From assembly GCA_963575745.1 (NCBI GenBank), contig CAUYUJ010015761.1, forward strand, positions 12,501 through 49,320: a stretch of DNA of 36,820 nt, read 5' to 3'. The notes beneath the pieces are model-generated. The model was not told where the DNA came from. It saw only the letters and a program-made list of their open reading frames with translations, and ran no database searches. Source of the stretch: Prorocentrum cordatum (lineage: Eukaryota > Sar > Dinophyceae > Prorocentrales > Prorocentraceae). The translations under genes were made by a program, and so were the position numbers. Positions 18,619 to 27,745 of the stretch are shown one piece after another (within the stretch, counting starts at the first letter, position 1; each line of letters opens with the position of its first letter).

Positions 18619-18676
<58 letters not shown>
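18359..18676 (+). repeat. (CA)n array
   Basis: About 318 bp of CA with short interruptions (CACGCACG clusters, ACATAATAGAC near 18512). It is the complement in type of the GT array at 10088-12083. Thr/His and Cys/Val frames across it are artefacts. Confidence 0.95.
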
Positions 18677-18677
<1 letters not shown>

Positions 18678-18683
18678 CACGCG

Positions 18684-18975
18684 GATCGTGCCCCACGGGG
18701 AACACCGCCAACAGCTCTAGGGACAAGGTTCGCATGCCCGTCCCCCGACCATGTCGGCACGCCCCTCGCGCGGCTCGTGCCCCAGAAGGAGCTCCACCCA
18801 CGACGCCTCTCGGCGACCTCGCAGGGCGGCCCCGCACCCGCGTCGAGACACGCGAGGTCGTGCCCCACAGGGACCTCCACGCGCGGCCTCCGTGGGCGGG
18901 CTTTCGCGCGGGGGCACTCGGAGAGCATTGGGGGGCTCCCCTTTGCGCAGAGCGTGCCCCACGCGGAGTTGCGCA
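18684..18975 (+). repeat. Degenerate tandem repeat with CGTGCCCCAC core, period 83-94 bp
   Basis: The core CGTGCCCCA(C/G) recurs at 18687, 18776, 18859 and 18953. It is preceded by GCGNNNT-type sequence and followed by an A/G-rich GGGA, AGGAG or CGGAG block. The spacings are 89, 83 and 94 bp. The open frames in this stretch show no known domain, so it is more likely a minisatellite than a gene. Confidence 0.65.
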
Positions 18976-19151
18976 GCAGTAAGACAGGGCCGCGCCCTGC
19001 GCCACAGGCGACCGCACAGGGCAGGGCAGGGCCCTTCGCCAGCTGGTGCTTCGCGTATCGAAGACGCCTACGGCGAATCACCGCCGCCCCCTGCCTTTTT
19101 GGAAGCGCCTATGTGGCCGAACGTTGAGGCCAGACCTGCCAAGCTATCGGA

Positions 19152-19198
19152 CCACGTGTTCCCCGAATCGGTTTGGAAAGCCTTCGGGGAACACGTGG
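19152..19198. other. Perfect 16-bp inverted repeat with 15-base loop
   Basis: CCACGTGTTCCCCGAA at 19152-19167 is exactly reverse-complemented at 19183-19198 around the loop 19168-19182. It lies 22 bp before the assembly gap. It could be the end of a transposable element or a structured RNA; nothing in the sequence decides. Confidence 0.9.
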
Positions 19199-19220
19199 GC
19201 ATCTTGAAGGTCATTTAGGC

Positions 19221-19320
19221 NNNNNNNNNNNNNNNNNNNNNNNNNNNNNNNNNNNNNNNNNNNNNNNNNNNNNNNNNNNNNNNNNNNNNNNNNNNNNNNN
19301 NNNNNNNNNNNNNNNNNNNN
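19221..19320. other. Assembly gap (100 N)
   Basis: Exactly 100 undetermined bases, probably a placeholder of unknown true length. It removes the 3' end of the copia element (end of RNase H, polypurine tract and 3' LTR). Confidence 0.99.
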
Positions 19321-22300
19321 GTGTCTGCAGTCCTCGCTGTCTTCTCTGCTTCTCGGAAATAAAATTAGCGTCGTATATCAACTTCCAGGTGCCTCGCTGC
19401 TGCCAAAGGTTGTAGCTGGCGCGAGCCTTCTCCGAGTTCTTGGTCGTGCAATCGCTCAGCTGCGCACCGCTGTGACACCACCTCAGGGATGTGGATGTGG
19501 CGGCCATGCCGCGCTTGAGGGCCTGGGCCTCCAGCGCGCTCCTCTTGTCTTTCATGCCGAGGGCGCTGCTCTCGGACCGATCCAGAGCATCGAACACGCC
19601 GCGGCAGTCCGGGACCAAAGCGCCAGGAATCTTCGCACAGCTTGAAGTCCAGTGCTTAAGAGGCGCGGGTCCCAGCAGGATCTCGCTCAGCAGCAGCCTA
19701 CAAAACTCCAGCTCCTCTTGAGCTTCACTGGCGGCTTGTACCTCGGCCGCGCTCGAGCTCCGACACACTCTCGGCAACTTCGCCGATGCCCAAGCCAGCA
19801 GAGAGATCTGCGCCTCTCGGTTCTGCATCAAGGTATAGTCGGTCAGAAAGATCAAGAAACCACCCTGTGAAGAACCATCGCGTCGAACATTCCAGGCTGC
19901 GTCCGAATAGCCGACCGCACACGGATTCGCGTGCTTCTCCATGATGAGCTCTTCGGTCGCCTCGAACTTGGTGCGCCTGATGAGCTTGTTGGCCTGCAGG
20001 AGAGTATTCACCGTGGCGGAATCACTGTAAGCCAGCAGCCGTGACAACCCTGCCCCGATGAGGGGCGCGCCCTGCGTAGCTGACCACGTGAGCTGACCGA
20101 AGGCGGCGCGTAGACGGGTAGCTTCTGACGATGTCACCGGCTGCTCGGGATCACGATGTCGATGTGCGGGAATATCTATCTCCACGAGCTCCTGGGCGTA
20201 GTCATTCATGTTAAGATGGATACGGCCCCATGACTTCGTGCGTCCATCATATTCTTGTCGAATCCGCGTCCCGCACTGAACAAAATCTTGAGTCTCCCAG
20301 CTTCCCCACTCATAGGCTCGATGGAGCTGCTGGAGGGCGTCCACTGCAAGGTCCGAGTGCTGGTCAATCGCAATCATGAGGTCGTCCACGTGGGCTACGG
20401 CCAGACCTATGAGCTGTCCTCCAGGTTCTCGTAAACACCACAGGCAAGGTTCTGTCGTAGACTCCACCCAGCCGAGCTTGGCCATGTCCCGGCGAACTCT
20501 CGTCCACCATCTGCGAGGAGCGTTCACCAGACCATAAACTGCCTTCTTGAGCTTGACGCATTGGTGATGCTCGAGTCGCATGGCTTCCTTAAGTTCCTTG
20601 ACTGGTTCGGCCAGGACATTTCGATCTTCTTCTCCAAGATCGCCTTGTAGGAAAGCTGCCTTGACGTCACCCTTGAAGACCTGAAAGCCCATCGAGGCGG
20701 AGACGCCCAGGAAAGCCTGGCGAGCTCGACGACTGCATGTGGGGAAAGCGGTCTTGATTCGCCCAAGTCCCGGATCGGTAAAGCCAAGAACCACCAAACG
20801 AGCCTTAAGGTCGCCCGTCTCTTTCCTTGTAATGACCCATCTCATCTTCATCAGGGCTCCAGGGTGTACTCCTGCACGACTGGCTGCCTCGCAGACTCGA
20901 TACTTGAGGAAAGACTTGATCTCGTTACCCTTCGCGATCGGGAGCTTCTCACGGTCCTCTGCCGTAAGGTTCTTGAGCTTCACCTCGACCTTGTTCTGCT
21001 TGACCATCGCGGCGAGGGCCTTGTCAGGCCTCCGGCTGAGTTGATCCATATCCGACTCCTCCAGCGCGAAGCCGATCATGATCGCGAGGTTCGGCTCGTC
21101 CTCGCCCACGGAGCCCACCAGGTCGGAAGCCTTCGTCTTCTGATCATACTCCCAGGGTGAGACCCAATTCGCACTGCCCTCAGATTCGGGTTCGGCACGA
21201 CCGAGCTCGGGCATGACAAGCGTCGACGCCTTCTGGCACAGATGGCCCACGTACCCAGCAAAGTCGGCGCGATGTCTCTTGGGATCTGGATCTTCAGAAG
21301 GTTCCTTACTGGCTTCCCGCTTGTTGTAACCTTCTGGTGGTGGCTCGCTCTCGTCGAACTGGTCTCTGGTCGGCGTCGGTGCCGGTTCAGCTGGATTCTG
21401 CGCGGGCATAGGAGGCGGTGAGACCTCAGGCGCGGCCCCTTCGTGGCCACTCGAGCCCGACCCCGCTTCACCTTCGTGATCATCAGGTTGATGAAATGCC
21501 ATACTTCTTGGAATTGTCATCCTGGGTGGGTCTGGTACTTCAACGTTCTCTCCTTCTGGAATATCGCCCCATTCTCCCGGACCAGGCTGATCCACCACAT
21601 CGTCGTAAGCACCCTTCGTCAACTCCCGAAGAATCTTCTTGAAGTGGTCGGAGCTCCCTGCGGAGATGCTCTCCAGGGTCCGCTCCGCTTTCGTAGTCGT
21701 GCGGAGGTGAGCGGCCGCTGCTCGTACGAGACGATCACCGTCAACAAGCCAGACAACTCCTCGACGCACCGCAACTCCGTTCTTCATCTCGCGCTCCTGC
21801 ATCAAGACAGTGGCGGGACCGTGAAATCGACCAGCGATACCTGGTCGAGTCTTGTGACTGTTACTCTTCGCACCTCGCCAGTAGTGTGCCTTCTCACCAG
21901 GCTCCCATGTCTTGAACGGCCTCGTCTTGGCCAGCAGGGCAGGCTTCGTCTTCTCCGACAGGTAGTGGTCCACGCACGCCTTGTAGGCAGCCGCCTTGAT
22001 GCGCGTGACCTCCTGGAAGTGCTTGTCCACCACATTTGCGCTCAGGACCGAAGGATTCTCCACTTGCTCCAGGCCTTGCCCCGACGGGGTGCGACCCATC
22101 ATGAGCATCATCGGGCTGTAGCCTTGGTGTCGCATCAGGTCGTTGTTGGCCACGCAAGCCCAGCGAAAGATGTCCGCGGGATCTGTGTCGTCTGGTAGCT
22201 CCCAGGCGAGGCGAGTGGCGATTTCCTTGACAGTCTCGATGCACCTTTCGATCACTCCCATTCGCCAGTGAGCTTCTCCGGGTTCCGGTCTCCACTCCAT

Positions 22301-24964
22301 GCCGTTACCCGAGACCCAGGCGCGCTGCTCGACCTGCTTGAAGCAACCCTCGGGATCTGTCCTGAAAACCTCCGGCTTGCCGTAGTGGTGGATCCAGTCC
22401 TTCAGCACTACCTCCTTCATCTCCTTCGCGGTGGTGTTGCCGCAATGCTCCTCGATCCCCTTCTGACAGTGAATCGACGTCTGGGTAAAGCGGCTGCCAT
22501 AGTCTGCACAGAGGGTCCCACGAATTTGGTAGGCTCGTCGAGGATGTGTCCAATAGAAATTGTCGCAACCCATCTCGGTACCAGGAGCGGGTAACGTTGG
22601 TTCTGAGCTGGCAATAGGTCGCATCTGAAACCTTTGAGCTGCCTTACAGGACGGACACTCGTAGTGTCTGCAAAGGTCGATGATCTTCTGGTCCGCCTTG
22701 CGAGACTTGAGGGCGGCGCTGACCGTGCTCATACTGCAGTGTCCGAAATTCCGATGGATGTGTGCGATGATGGCCTCCAGCTCGCGCAACTCTGCCTTGG
22801 TACAGGTCTGGACACTCCTTGGCAGTGGCAGTCTGAGATTGCCCATCGACTGCTCTTGACCTCCCGACTCGGGCGTCGGCGGGGGCGCCTCGCCTTCTGG
22901 AGGGACTTGAGCATCTCCAGCTTCGTCAGGATCAGGAGCTGGTACTTGACCGCCTGCGCTTTCTCCTTGACTCTCGGGAGCTGTGGGCTCCAGCGTTGGG
23001 CGCTTCGGCGGCGGTGGTGGTGGTCCTTCAGAGGCCGGCCGCTTCTCCCGCAAGCGCCTGTAGCCCGCTGCACACAGCTCGTCGTCCAACTCGTTGTGGG
23101 CCTGCACCAGATAGGCGAGGGCCTCGTCCGAGGTGGCCCTGGTCATGAAGTGCTGGGCGATCCTCCGGCACAGGTTCACGGGATAATTCGCTGACAGTGC
23201 CACCCTCGTGCCGCCTTCCAGCGGCATCTGCAGATGCAAGTCAGGGCAGGTCCTCCCAACCTTCTTCTCAAACTGCGGGTCAGTGGTCGCGATGTGCCAG
23301 TCCTTGTGTATGAGGAGACCGCTCTGCTCGTCTCTCATATCATACATGCACCCGTGAATCCTGCAGCCATGCATGGACTCCTTGAGCTCCTTGAAGTTGC
23401 CTGTCCACGACCTGCAGCGTCCCGACTGCTCGAGGTATATGTCGCAGAAACCCTCGTTCAGCAGCTGACCGATAGCCCATTTGACGTTCCGCTGGATACG
23501 TCTGGTCTTGATCAGCTTCTTCTCCGACTCCGCCGTTACGGGGTTCAGATTCTGCCATGGGCACTCTGCTCCGCACGGTGGGGAAAACCAAACTCTTCGA
23601 GGCCTCTTGACCCGCAAAGCCTTCACGAGCTTCTCTGCACCCGACCTGGTGGAGAAGTCATACCCGTTCCAGTCGCTGAATCTCTCGGCCTTGCCTCCTT
23701 GCCCGATCATCGCGTGCGTGAGCCTGGAGTCGGACACACAGGCCACTTCTGCGAGGTCCAGCCTGCCATAGGTCTCGGCTGCCTCCCAGGCGGTGCCCGG
23801 TATCTCTCCCAGAGCCGCCGTCGCCGCGATCAGCGCTCCGAATACACAGCTCTTCACACAAGATGAAGGTCTCCGGCTGGCCTCGGCGGTCCCGACGGTG
23901 TCGGCAGATCCTCTGGCACGGGAATCGACTCGGCCTTGGGCATCTGGCTGACGCCCAGCCTCTTGCTCGGCCTGGCCCTGTCGTCCACCTCCGTCGGGTC
24001 CGTCGGCGTGTCGATGAGGCCCTTCTGGAGGATCTCCTTCGCGAGGCGCTGCTGCTCCTCCTGGCGGATCTTGATCCTCTCGCTCTCGATGATCTGCTGC
24101 ACCTCCGTGTCCGTGAGCTTCCGAATGACCTCGGCCGACAGGCGCTCGGGCAACTTCTTGGTGGCCCCTGGAGGGCTCGGTGGAGGCATTGACGTTGGCG
24201 CCGTTGTCGTCGCCGTGGCCTCGCTGTCCGAGGAGCTCGACTGGTTCATCCTGGGCGCCGCGGGCTGGGCCGTACCCGTGGTCTCCAGGCGGTGGATATA
24301 CTGCCGGGAGCGAACACACTGGAGTAGCATCTGGTCGCTCGTCTTCGCGAAGTGGTGCTTGAACAGGATCTCCCCGCAGCTCTTGCACTGGATCAGGTCC
24401 ACGGCAAGGTTGGACCCCTGACGCATCTGGTCCAGATGGGCGCATTTCGACATCAGCCTGGAACGCGCCCTCGAACTGGGACCTGCTTCGTTGAACTTCT
24501 TGAGCCGAAACGGTTCTTGAACACAAGGGTCGTGGGTAGATAGTGAGACCGACCCATCTCGAACGTTCGACTAGTCGAGCTGTTTTATTCGATAGTCTCT
24601 CGATGATCATCATGTGTTCCCCGTCTTCTCGAATCATATGAGTGTGGCGTTTCCCCGATAAGCTGGCTAAACTAAGAGCTTCAAAATCTCGAAGATCACA
24701 TCTCTGAAAACGAACCCGATGATGAACCCGAACGAGAGCGTGTGAGCAGTCGACCCATATATCCCGACTAACTCTCGCACCTTCTTTCCAGTCCGCCCGT
24801 TCCCATAGATACCAAAGAATAGGTTGTAGCATAGACTGGCTTAGCTCGGGGTAGGGGCCCATGATGGAGACACTGACCTCGAGCAACTTCTGGAGCATCT
24901 GGGGAAGCTCATTGGCGTCTTTGGGGCCCCTGGTGGCGACAGACTTGGACGACGACTTTTCCAA
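19321..24964 (-). CDS. pol: Copia Pol: methyltransferase-like segment, integrase, RT, RNase H (partial at gap)
   Basis: The frame is open from 24964 to the gap, but only below about 23880 does it read as protein. First comes a C5-methyltransferase-like segment (about 23143-23862): SDWNGYDFS, then VWFSPPCGAECPWQNLN with the Pro-Pro-Cys of the catalytic loop, and YLEQSGRC in the place of the ENV motif. The integrase follows with its HHCC finger (HIHRNFGH, CPSC, 22650-22763) and D, D and E in CDNFYW, RTDPEG and GVIERC (22240-22570). RT motifs are FKGDVKAAFLQGDL, YGLVNAPRRWW and HVDDLM (Asp pair at 20381-20386). RNase H shows GYSDAAW, SAAEVQAASEA and VPDCRGVFDAL. The catalytic residues of integrase and RT look intact. 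The stretch 23880-24453 in this frame is overlain by a better frame and is probably not translated. Confidence 0.85.
23143..23862 (-). other. C5-methyltransferase-like domain within copia Pol
   Basis: The segment ahead of the integrase has the layout of a small cytosine-5 methyltransferase fold: an acidic SAM-site-like SDWNGYDF stretch, SPPCGAECPWQNLN (the Cys after Pro-Pro corresponds to the catalytic Cys of motif IV), then YLEQSGRC in the position of motif VI. A C/H-rich block follows (CRIHGCMYD, TCPDLHLQMPLEGG). Cytosine methyltransferases captured by eukaryotic retrotransposons, including dinoflagellate ones, are established. The target-recognition region and motifs VIII-X are not obvious here, so activity is doubtful. 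Confidence 0.55.
23854..24453 (-). CDS. Copia internal ORF with C-x2-C zinc motif and charged helix
   Basis: A 199-codon frame lies one frame over from the Pol frame. Its N-terminus, CAHLDQMRQGSNLAVDLIQ followed by CKSC, has the C-H...GSN...C-x2-C spacing of small zinc-binding modules. A Ser/Thr/Pro linker follows. Then comes a charged helix (EVIRKLTDTEVQQIIESERI, EEQQRLAKEILQ) and a basic SKRLG stretch. It reads far more naturally than the overlapping Pol frame, which here is Gly/Arg/Pro-rich. The frame ends at 23854, just where the methyltransferase-like segment becomes recognisable in the Pol frame. The element therefore seems to need a shift here, or has suffered an indel at about 23860-23900. 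Confidence 0.6.
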   Translation of the reverse strand: MSKCAHLDQMRQGSNLAVDLIQCKSCGEILFKHHFAKTSDQMLLQCVRSRQYIHRLETTGTAQPAAPRMNQSSSSDSEATATTTAPTSMPPPSPPGATKKLPERLSAEVIRKLTDTEVQQIIESERIKIRQEEQQRLAKEILQKGLIDTPTDPTEVDDRARPSKRLGVSQMPKAESIPVPEDLPTPSGPPRPAGDLHLV

Positions 24965-24994
24965 AGTCCCTTTGTCGCGACCAGGGTGCTGTCC

Positions 24995-26266
24995 CTATTC
25001 GCTGCTGGCGCTCGAGGCCTCGTTGCCCAGAGCAGTAAGGTTCAGTGCCAAGTGACCTGACGGGAGCACTCTACTGGGGATCTCACGCTTGAACCGATGA
25101 GAGTACACGGTGTTGTGGAAGTAATCGATCACGAGCCCGTATTTCTTCAGCATATCGATTCCAAGCAGCACCGGGGATTTACGATCCAGCACGTAGATGC
25201 TCACAGCCTTATCGTTCAGGACCTTCACGTTAAAGGTCACCCGTGAGGGTGCGTCTGCCCTGTCGCCTCCAGCAAATGAGAATCCCAGACTCTTGTCCGG
25301 GCTGACCTCCATGGGCTCACTCAGGCGCTCGTTCACGTACTCCAGCTGCTCCGCGCCTCCGACTGATCTGGACGCTCCACCGTCCAGGAGTGCGTAGCCC
25401 TTGCAGTCGTCCATGCTGAAGGCCACGAACTCGTCCAGGTCCTCCTCGCCGCAGTCCTTGGACTCGCCCTCGTCGTTGGCCGTGCCGACGAACACGTCCT
25501 GGATGTCCTTGAACTCGACCTTCTTGCTATAGCCGTCGGCCGCGCCGACGAAGCTGTTGAAAGCCCGGCGCCTCTCCCCTTGGGCGCCGCCGTTGCCCCG
25601 ATTGGGGCAGTCCCTTGCCTTGTGGCCTGGCTCGCCGCAGAGTAGGCAAGCCCCTTTGAACTTCTCGTTGGTCCCTGGGTTCGAGTCCTTCGGGGTTGCT
25701 GCTGGACGCTTCTGACTCTGACCACGACCCTTGCCGCGGCCTGCCACTCCGCCTCGATCCTTGCCCTTGCCCTTGCGAGGCGGTCCGCCCCGACTCACTG
25801 CACGTCCGCGTCCAGCTCCAGCGGCGGGTTGAGTCGGGAGCGCATCGTAGGCGCCCAGACCTACCACCGGAAAGTAGCCTCTGGCGTTCTTGACCTCGTT
25901 GATCAGCTTCCTCGCCTCCACGAACGTCCTCAAAGCCGCGAAGGCCGTCTCCGTCCACTCGTCCGTCTCGTGAGTCGAGGCCGCCGCTGCCAGCGCATCC
26001 TCTCCTTGCTCCTCGTCTCCTCTAGGCTCTTCACCGAGCGCAGCAGTCATCAGGTCTTCGGCTGCCGTCATCGCCGACTCCGTGATGTCTGCCGCCTCTT
26101 CGAACCCGTCGATGTACGCCTCGTCGTAGACCTCCTCGGCGTAGGCGGCGAGCTCGTCGGCGTCGTCGAAGACCGCGTGAGCGCCTGTCCTGGCCTTGTA
26201 TCCCTTCTGCTTGTCCCGCGATGCCAGCTGCTCCTCCGACCACTGCTCAGCTAGCGCCTTCTTCAC
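24995..26266 (-). CDS. gag-pro: Copia Gag C-terminal part: nucleocapsid zinc knuckle and aspartic protease
   Basis: This 423-codon frame starts at a GTG that overlaps the Gag stop by three bases in the -1 frame, so it is probably a Gag continuation and not an independent start. An acidic region is followed by an Arg/Gly/Lys-rich basic stretch. Next comes the CCHC zinc knuckle CLLCGEPGHKARDCPNR (about 25608-25655), the nucleic-acid binding signature of nucleocapsid. The aspartic protease follows with ALLDGGASRSVGG (about 25373-25395; DGGA instead of the commoner DSGA or DTGA) and PVLLGIDMLKKYGLVIDY. The frame ends at TAG 24995-24997 and remains open in the same frame after it, where GQHPGRDKGTLEKSSSK follows. 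Confidence 0.8.
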   Translation of the reverse strand: MKKALAEQWSEEQLASRDKQKGYKARTGAHAVFDDADELAAYAEEVYDEAYIDGFEEAADITESAMTAAEDLMTAALGEEPRGDEEQGEDALAAAASTHETDEWTETAFAALRTFVEARKLINEVKNARGYFPVVGLGAYDALPTQPAAGAGRGRAVSRGGPPRKGKGKDRGGVAGRGKGRGQSQKRPAATPKDSNPGTNEKFKGACLLCGEPGHKARDCPNRGNGGAQGERRRAFNSFVGAADGYSKKVEFKDIQDVFVGTANDEGESKDCGEEDLDEFVAFSMDDCKGYALLDGGASRSVGGAEQLEYVNERLSEPMEVSPDKSLGFSFAGGDRADAPSRVTFNVKVLNDKAVSIYVLDRKSPVLLGIDMLKKYGLVIDYFHNTVYSHRFKREIPSRVLPSGHLALNLTALGNEASSASSE

Positions 26267-26796
26267 GTCCTGCCCTTGGGGCCGCTGGTCGCCAGCACCG
26301 CGGCCTGCTCTGACGGGTCCAAGCCCGTCCCGTCCAGCAGGATCAAACCTAGGATGAACTCGTGCATGAAACCTTGGGCCGGAATCTCGTCACAGACTGC
26401 GTGGAGGGCTTTACCGATCTTGCTCAAGTGGATGTCAAAACGAGAAACCCATCTCTTTGGACCTTCACCCGGATGCCGATGCACTCCACGCATGAACTCT
26501 CGCCACTTTGACACAGCTTCCTGCATCGTGACCGTGCCTCTAACTCCTTTGAGCGCCTCCACGACCTTTTCCGCTCCGTCCTCCGTGACGAGGTCGTCGA
26601 GCGAAACCTTCTTTGCCTCAAACCACTGCTGCGAGTCCTCGTCCATTGCCTGAACCAAACGCGGGCCGAGGTAGATCCTGTCATCCTTCTTTGTGCCCAG
26701 GACCCACAACTTAACCTTTTCCTCGAAACTCTCTAAAGTTGAGGCCTCACCATTCCACACAGGAATCTTGATTCCGGACTGCTGATCGTTCGCCAT
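26263..26796 (-). CDS. gag: Copia Gag, N-terminal part
   Basis: From the ATG at 26796 (MANDQQSGIKIPVWNGEAS) the frame encodes about 177 residues to TGA 26263-26265. The pattern IKIPVWNGEASTLESFEEKV, then WFEAKKVSLDD and KWREFMRGVHRHPGEGPKRW, fits the helical capsid-like Gag of copia elements (UBN2/retrotran_gag type). An upstream GTG at 26832 extends the frame by 12 codons but overlaps the primer-binding site, so the ATG is preferred. The C-terminus ends abruptly at GPKGRT and the next frame (-1) carries on with the nucleocapsid. A -1 shift or a one-base indel lies at or just before 26266. I see no clean X XXY YYZ slippery heptamer there. Confidence 0.7.
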   Translation of the reverse strand: MANDQQSGIKIPVWNGEASTLESFEEKVKLWVLGTKKDDRIYLGPRLVQAMDEDSQQWFEAKKVSLDDLVTEDGAEKVVEALKGVRGTVTMQEAVSKWREFMRGVHRHPGEGPKRWVSRFDIHLSKIGKALHAVCDEIPAQGFMHEFILGLILLDGTGLDPSEQAAVLATSGPKGRT

Positions 26797-26829
26797 CTTG
26801 ATTTGGAGATCGACCTCGAAGTGGGCTGC

Positions 26830-26847
26830 CACTTCGTCTCGCTACCA
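26830..26847 (-). promoter_or_regulatory. Primer-binding-site-like sequence
   Basis: The minus strand reads TGGTAGCGAGACGAAG, immediately after a CA that could end the 5' LTR (CA at 26849-26850). TGGTAGC matches the complement of the 3' end of eukaryotic initiator tRNA-Met, and the following bases match with a one-base gap. The position between LTR and Gag is right for priming minus-strand synthesis. Confidence 0.5.
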
Positions 26848-26848
26848 A

Positions 26849-27262
26849 TGTCAGTGGAGCGTGTCTTCCACGGATCTTCAGCCTTTCACTTCGAGAAACC
26901 CTCACGAGCACTGGGATATGATCCTCAGGGTTGTGTAGGTAGGCGGAGATGTTGAGCTCGCAGAGCTTGAAATACAGCAGAAACGGTGGGCTCGTAGAGC
27001 TTGGATATACTGTCCAAAGTGAGAGCACAACGTTGATGATGAGAGAAACTCGTTTTCTATCTCGCGTGGTCCCCCTGAGCTTCGGACCGATATGTCAAAA
27101 TCGCCAAAAGGGGCCTCTTGGCCCGGCTATAAGCCGGACGGCTACGGACAGGAAAACAGAGCACGTGCGGGTGGTTGCACATGGGTTCAAGAGCTCCGAA
27201 GACCCGAACGGGACGGACACAGGGTCGGGAGCTCCAGTCACACAGAGCCCTAGAAATCTATC
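26849..27262 (-). other. Putative 5' LTR of the copia element
   Basis: This non-coding stretch between the primer-binding site and the CCCCT tract is where the 5' LTR should be. On the minus strand it contains GCTTATAGCC and AGTATATCC as possible TATA elements. It also has a direct repeat, CAAGCTCT(A/G)CGAGC(C/T)C, about 33 bp apart (26953-27005). The outer limit is unknown because the second LTR is missing. Confidence 0.35.
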
Positions 27263-27267
27263 TGAGA

Positions 27268-27637
27268 TTCACACCTCCCCTCCCCTCCCCTCCCCTCCCC
27301 TTCCCCTCCCCTCCCCTCCCCTCCCCTCCCCTCCCCTCCCTCCCCTCTCCCTCCCCTCCCCTCCCCTGCCCTCCCCCTCCCCCCCCTCACCCTCCCCTCC
27401 CCTCCCCTCACCCCTCCCCCCCTCCCCTCCCCTCCCCTCCCTCCCCCCCCCCTCCCCTCCCCCTCCCTCCCCCCTCCCTCCCTCCCTCCTCCCCTCCATC
27501 CCTCCCTCCCTCCCTCCCTCCCTCCCTCCCTCCCTCCCCCCTCCCTCCCTCCCTCCCTCCCTCCCCTCCTCCTCCTCCTCCTCCTCCTCCTCCTCCTCCT
27601 CCTCCTCCTCCTCCTCCTCCTCCCCCTCCTCCTCCTA
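27268..27637 (+). repeat. (CCCCT)n to (CCCT)n to (CCT)n pyrimidine tract
   Basis: The unit shortens along the tract: CCCCT pentamers at 27268-27470, mostly CCCT tetramers to about 27565, then TCC triplets to 27637. It lies between the copia 5' end and the start of LINE-2. The Pro/Ser and Gly/Arg/Glu frames through it are artefacts. Confidence 0.95.
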
Positions 27638-27745
27638 GCCGCCATGTCCCCTCCCAGAGGATTTATGCAGCGGCGGCGTCCCCAACTTTGGCCCTCACTC
27701 AGCGTTCGTCCCTCTCTAGTGCCTGCCATGGTCGGTCACTGACGG

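Larger units (their letters stand above)
19321..26849 (-). mobile_element. Ty1/copia-type LTR retrotransposon with methyltransferase-like segment, 3' end missing
   Basis: Read on the minus strand the order is: primer-binding-site-like sequence (26830-26847), Gag, CCHC knuckle, aspartic protease, Cys/His ORF, methyltransferase-like segment, integrase, reverse transcriptase, RNase H. Integrase before reverse transcriptase is the Ty1/copia order. The 3' LTR would lie in or beyond the gap, and no copy of the sequence upstream of Gag is seen at 18676-19220. At least one in-frame amber codon and two frame changes suggest a degenerate copy, unless recoding is used. Boundaries are inferred. Confidence 0.9.

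Noticed and set aside
18684-18975. CRISPR-like array
   Set aside because: Only the ~10-bp core is conserved, the spacing is uneven, there are no cas genes, and the DNA is eukaryotic.
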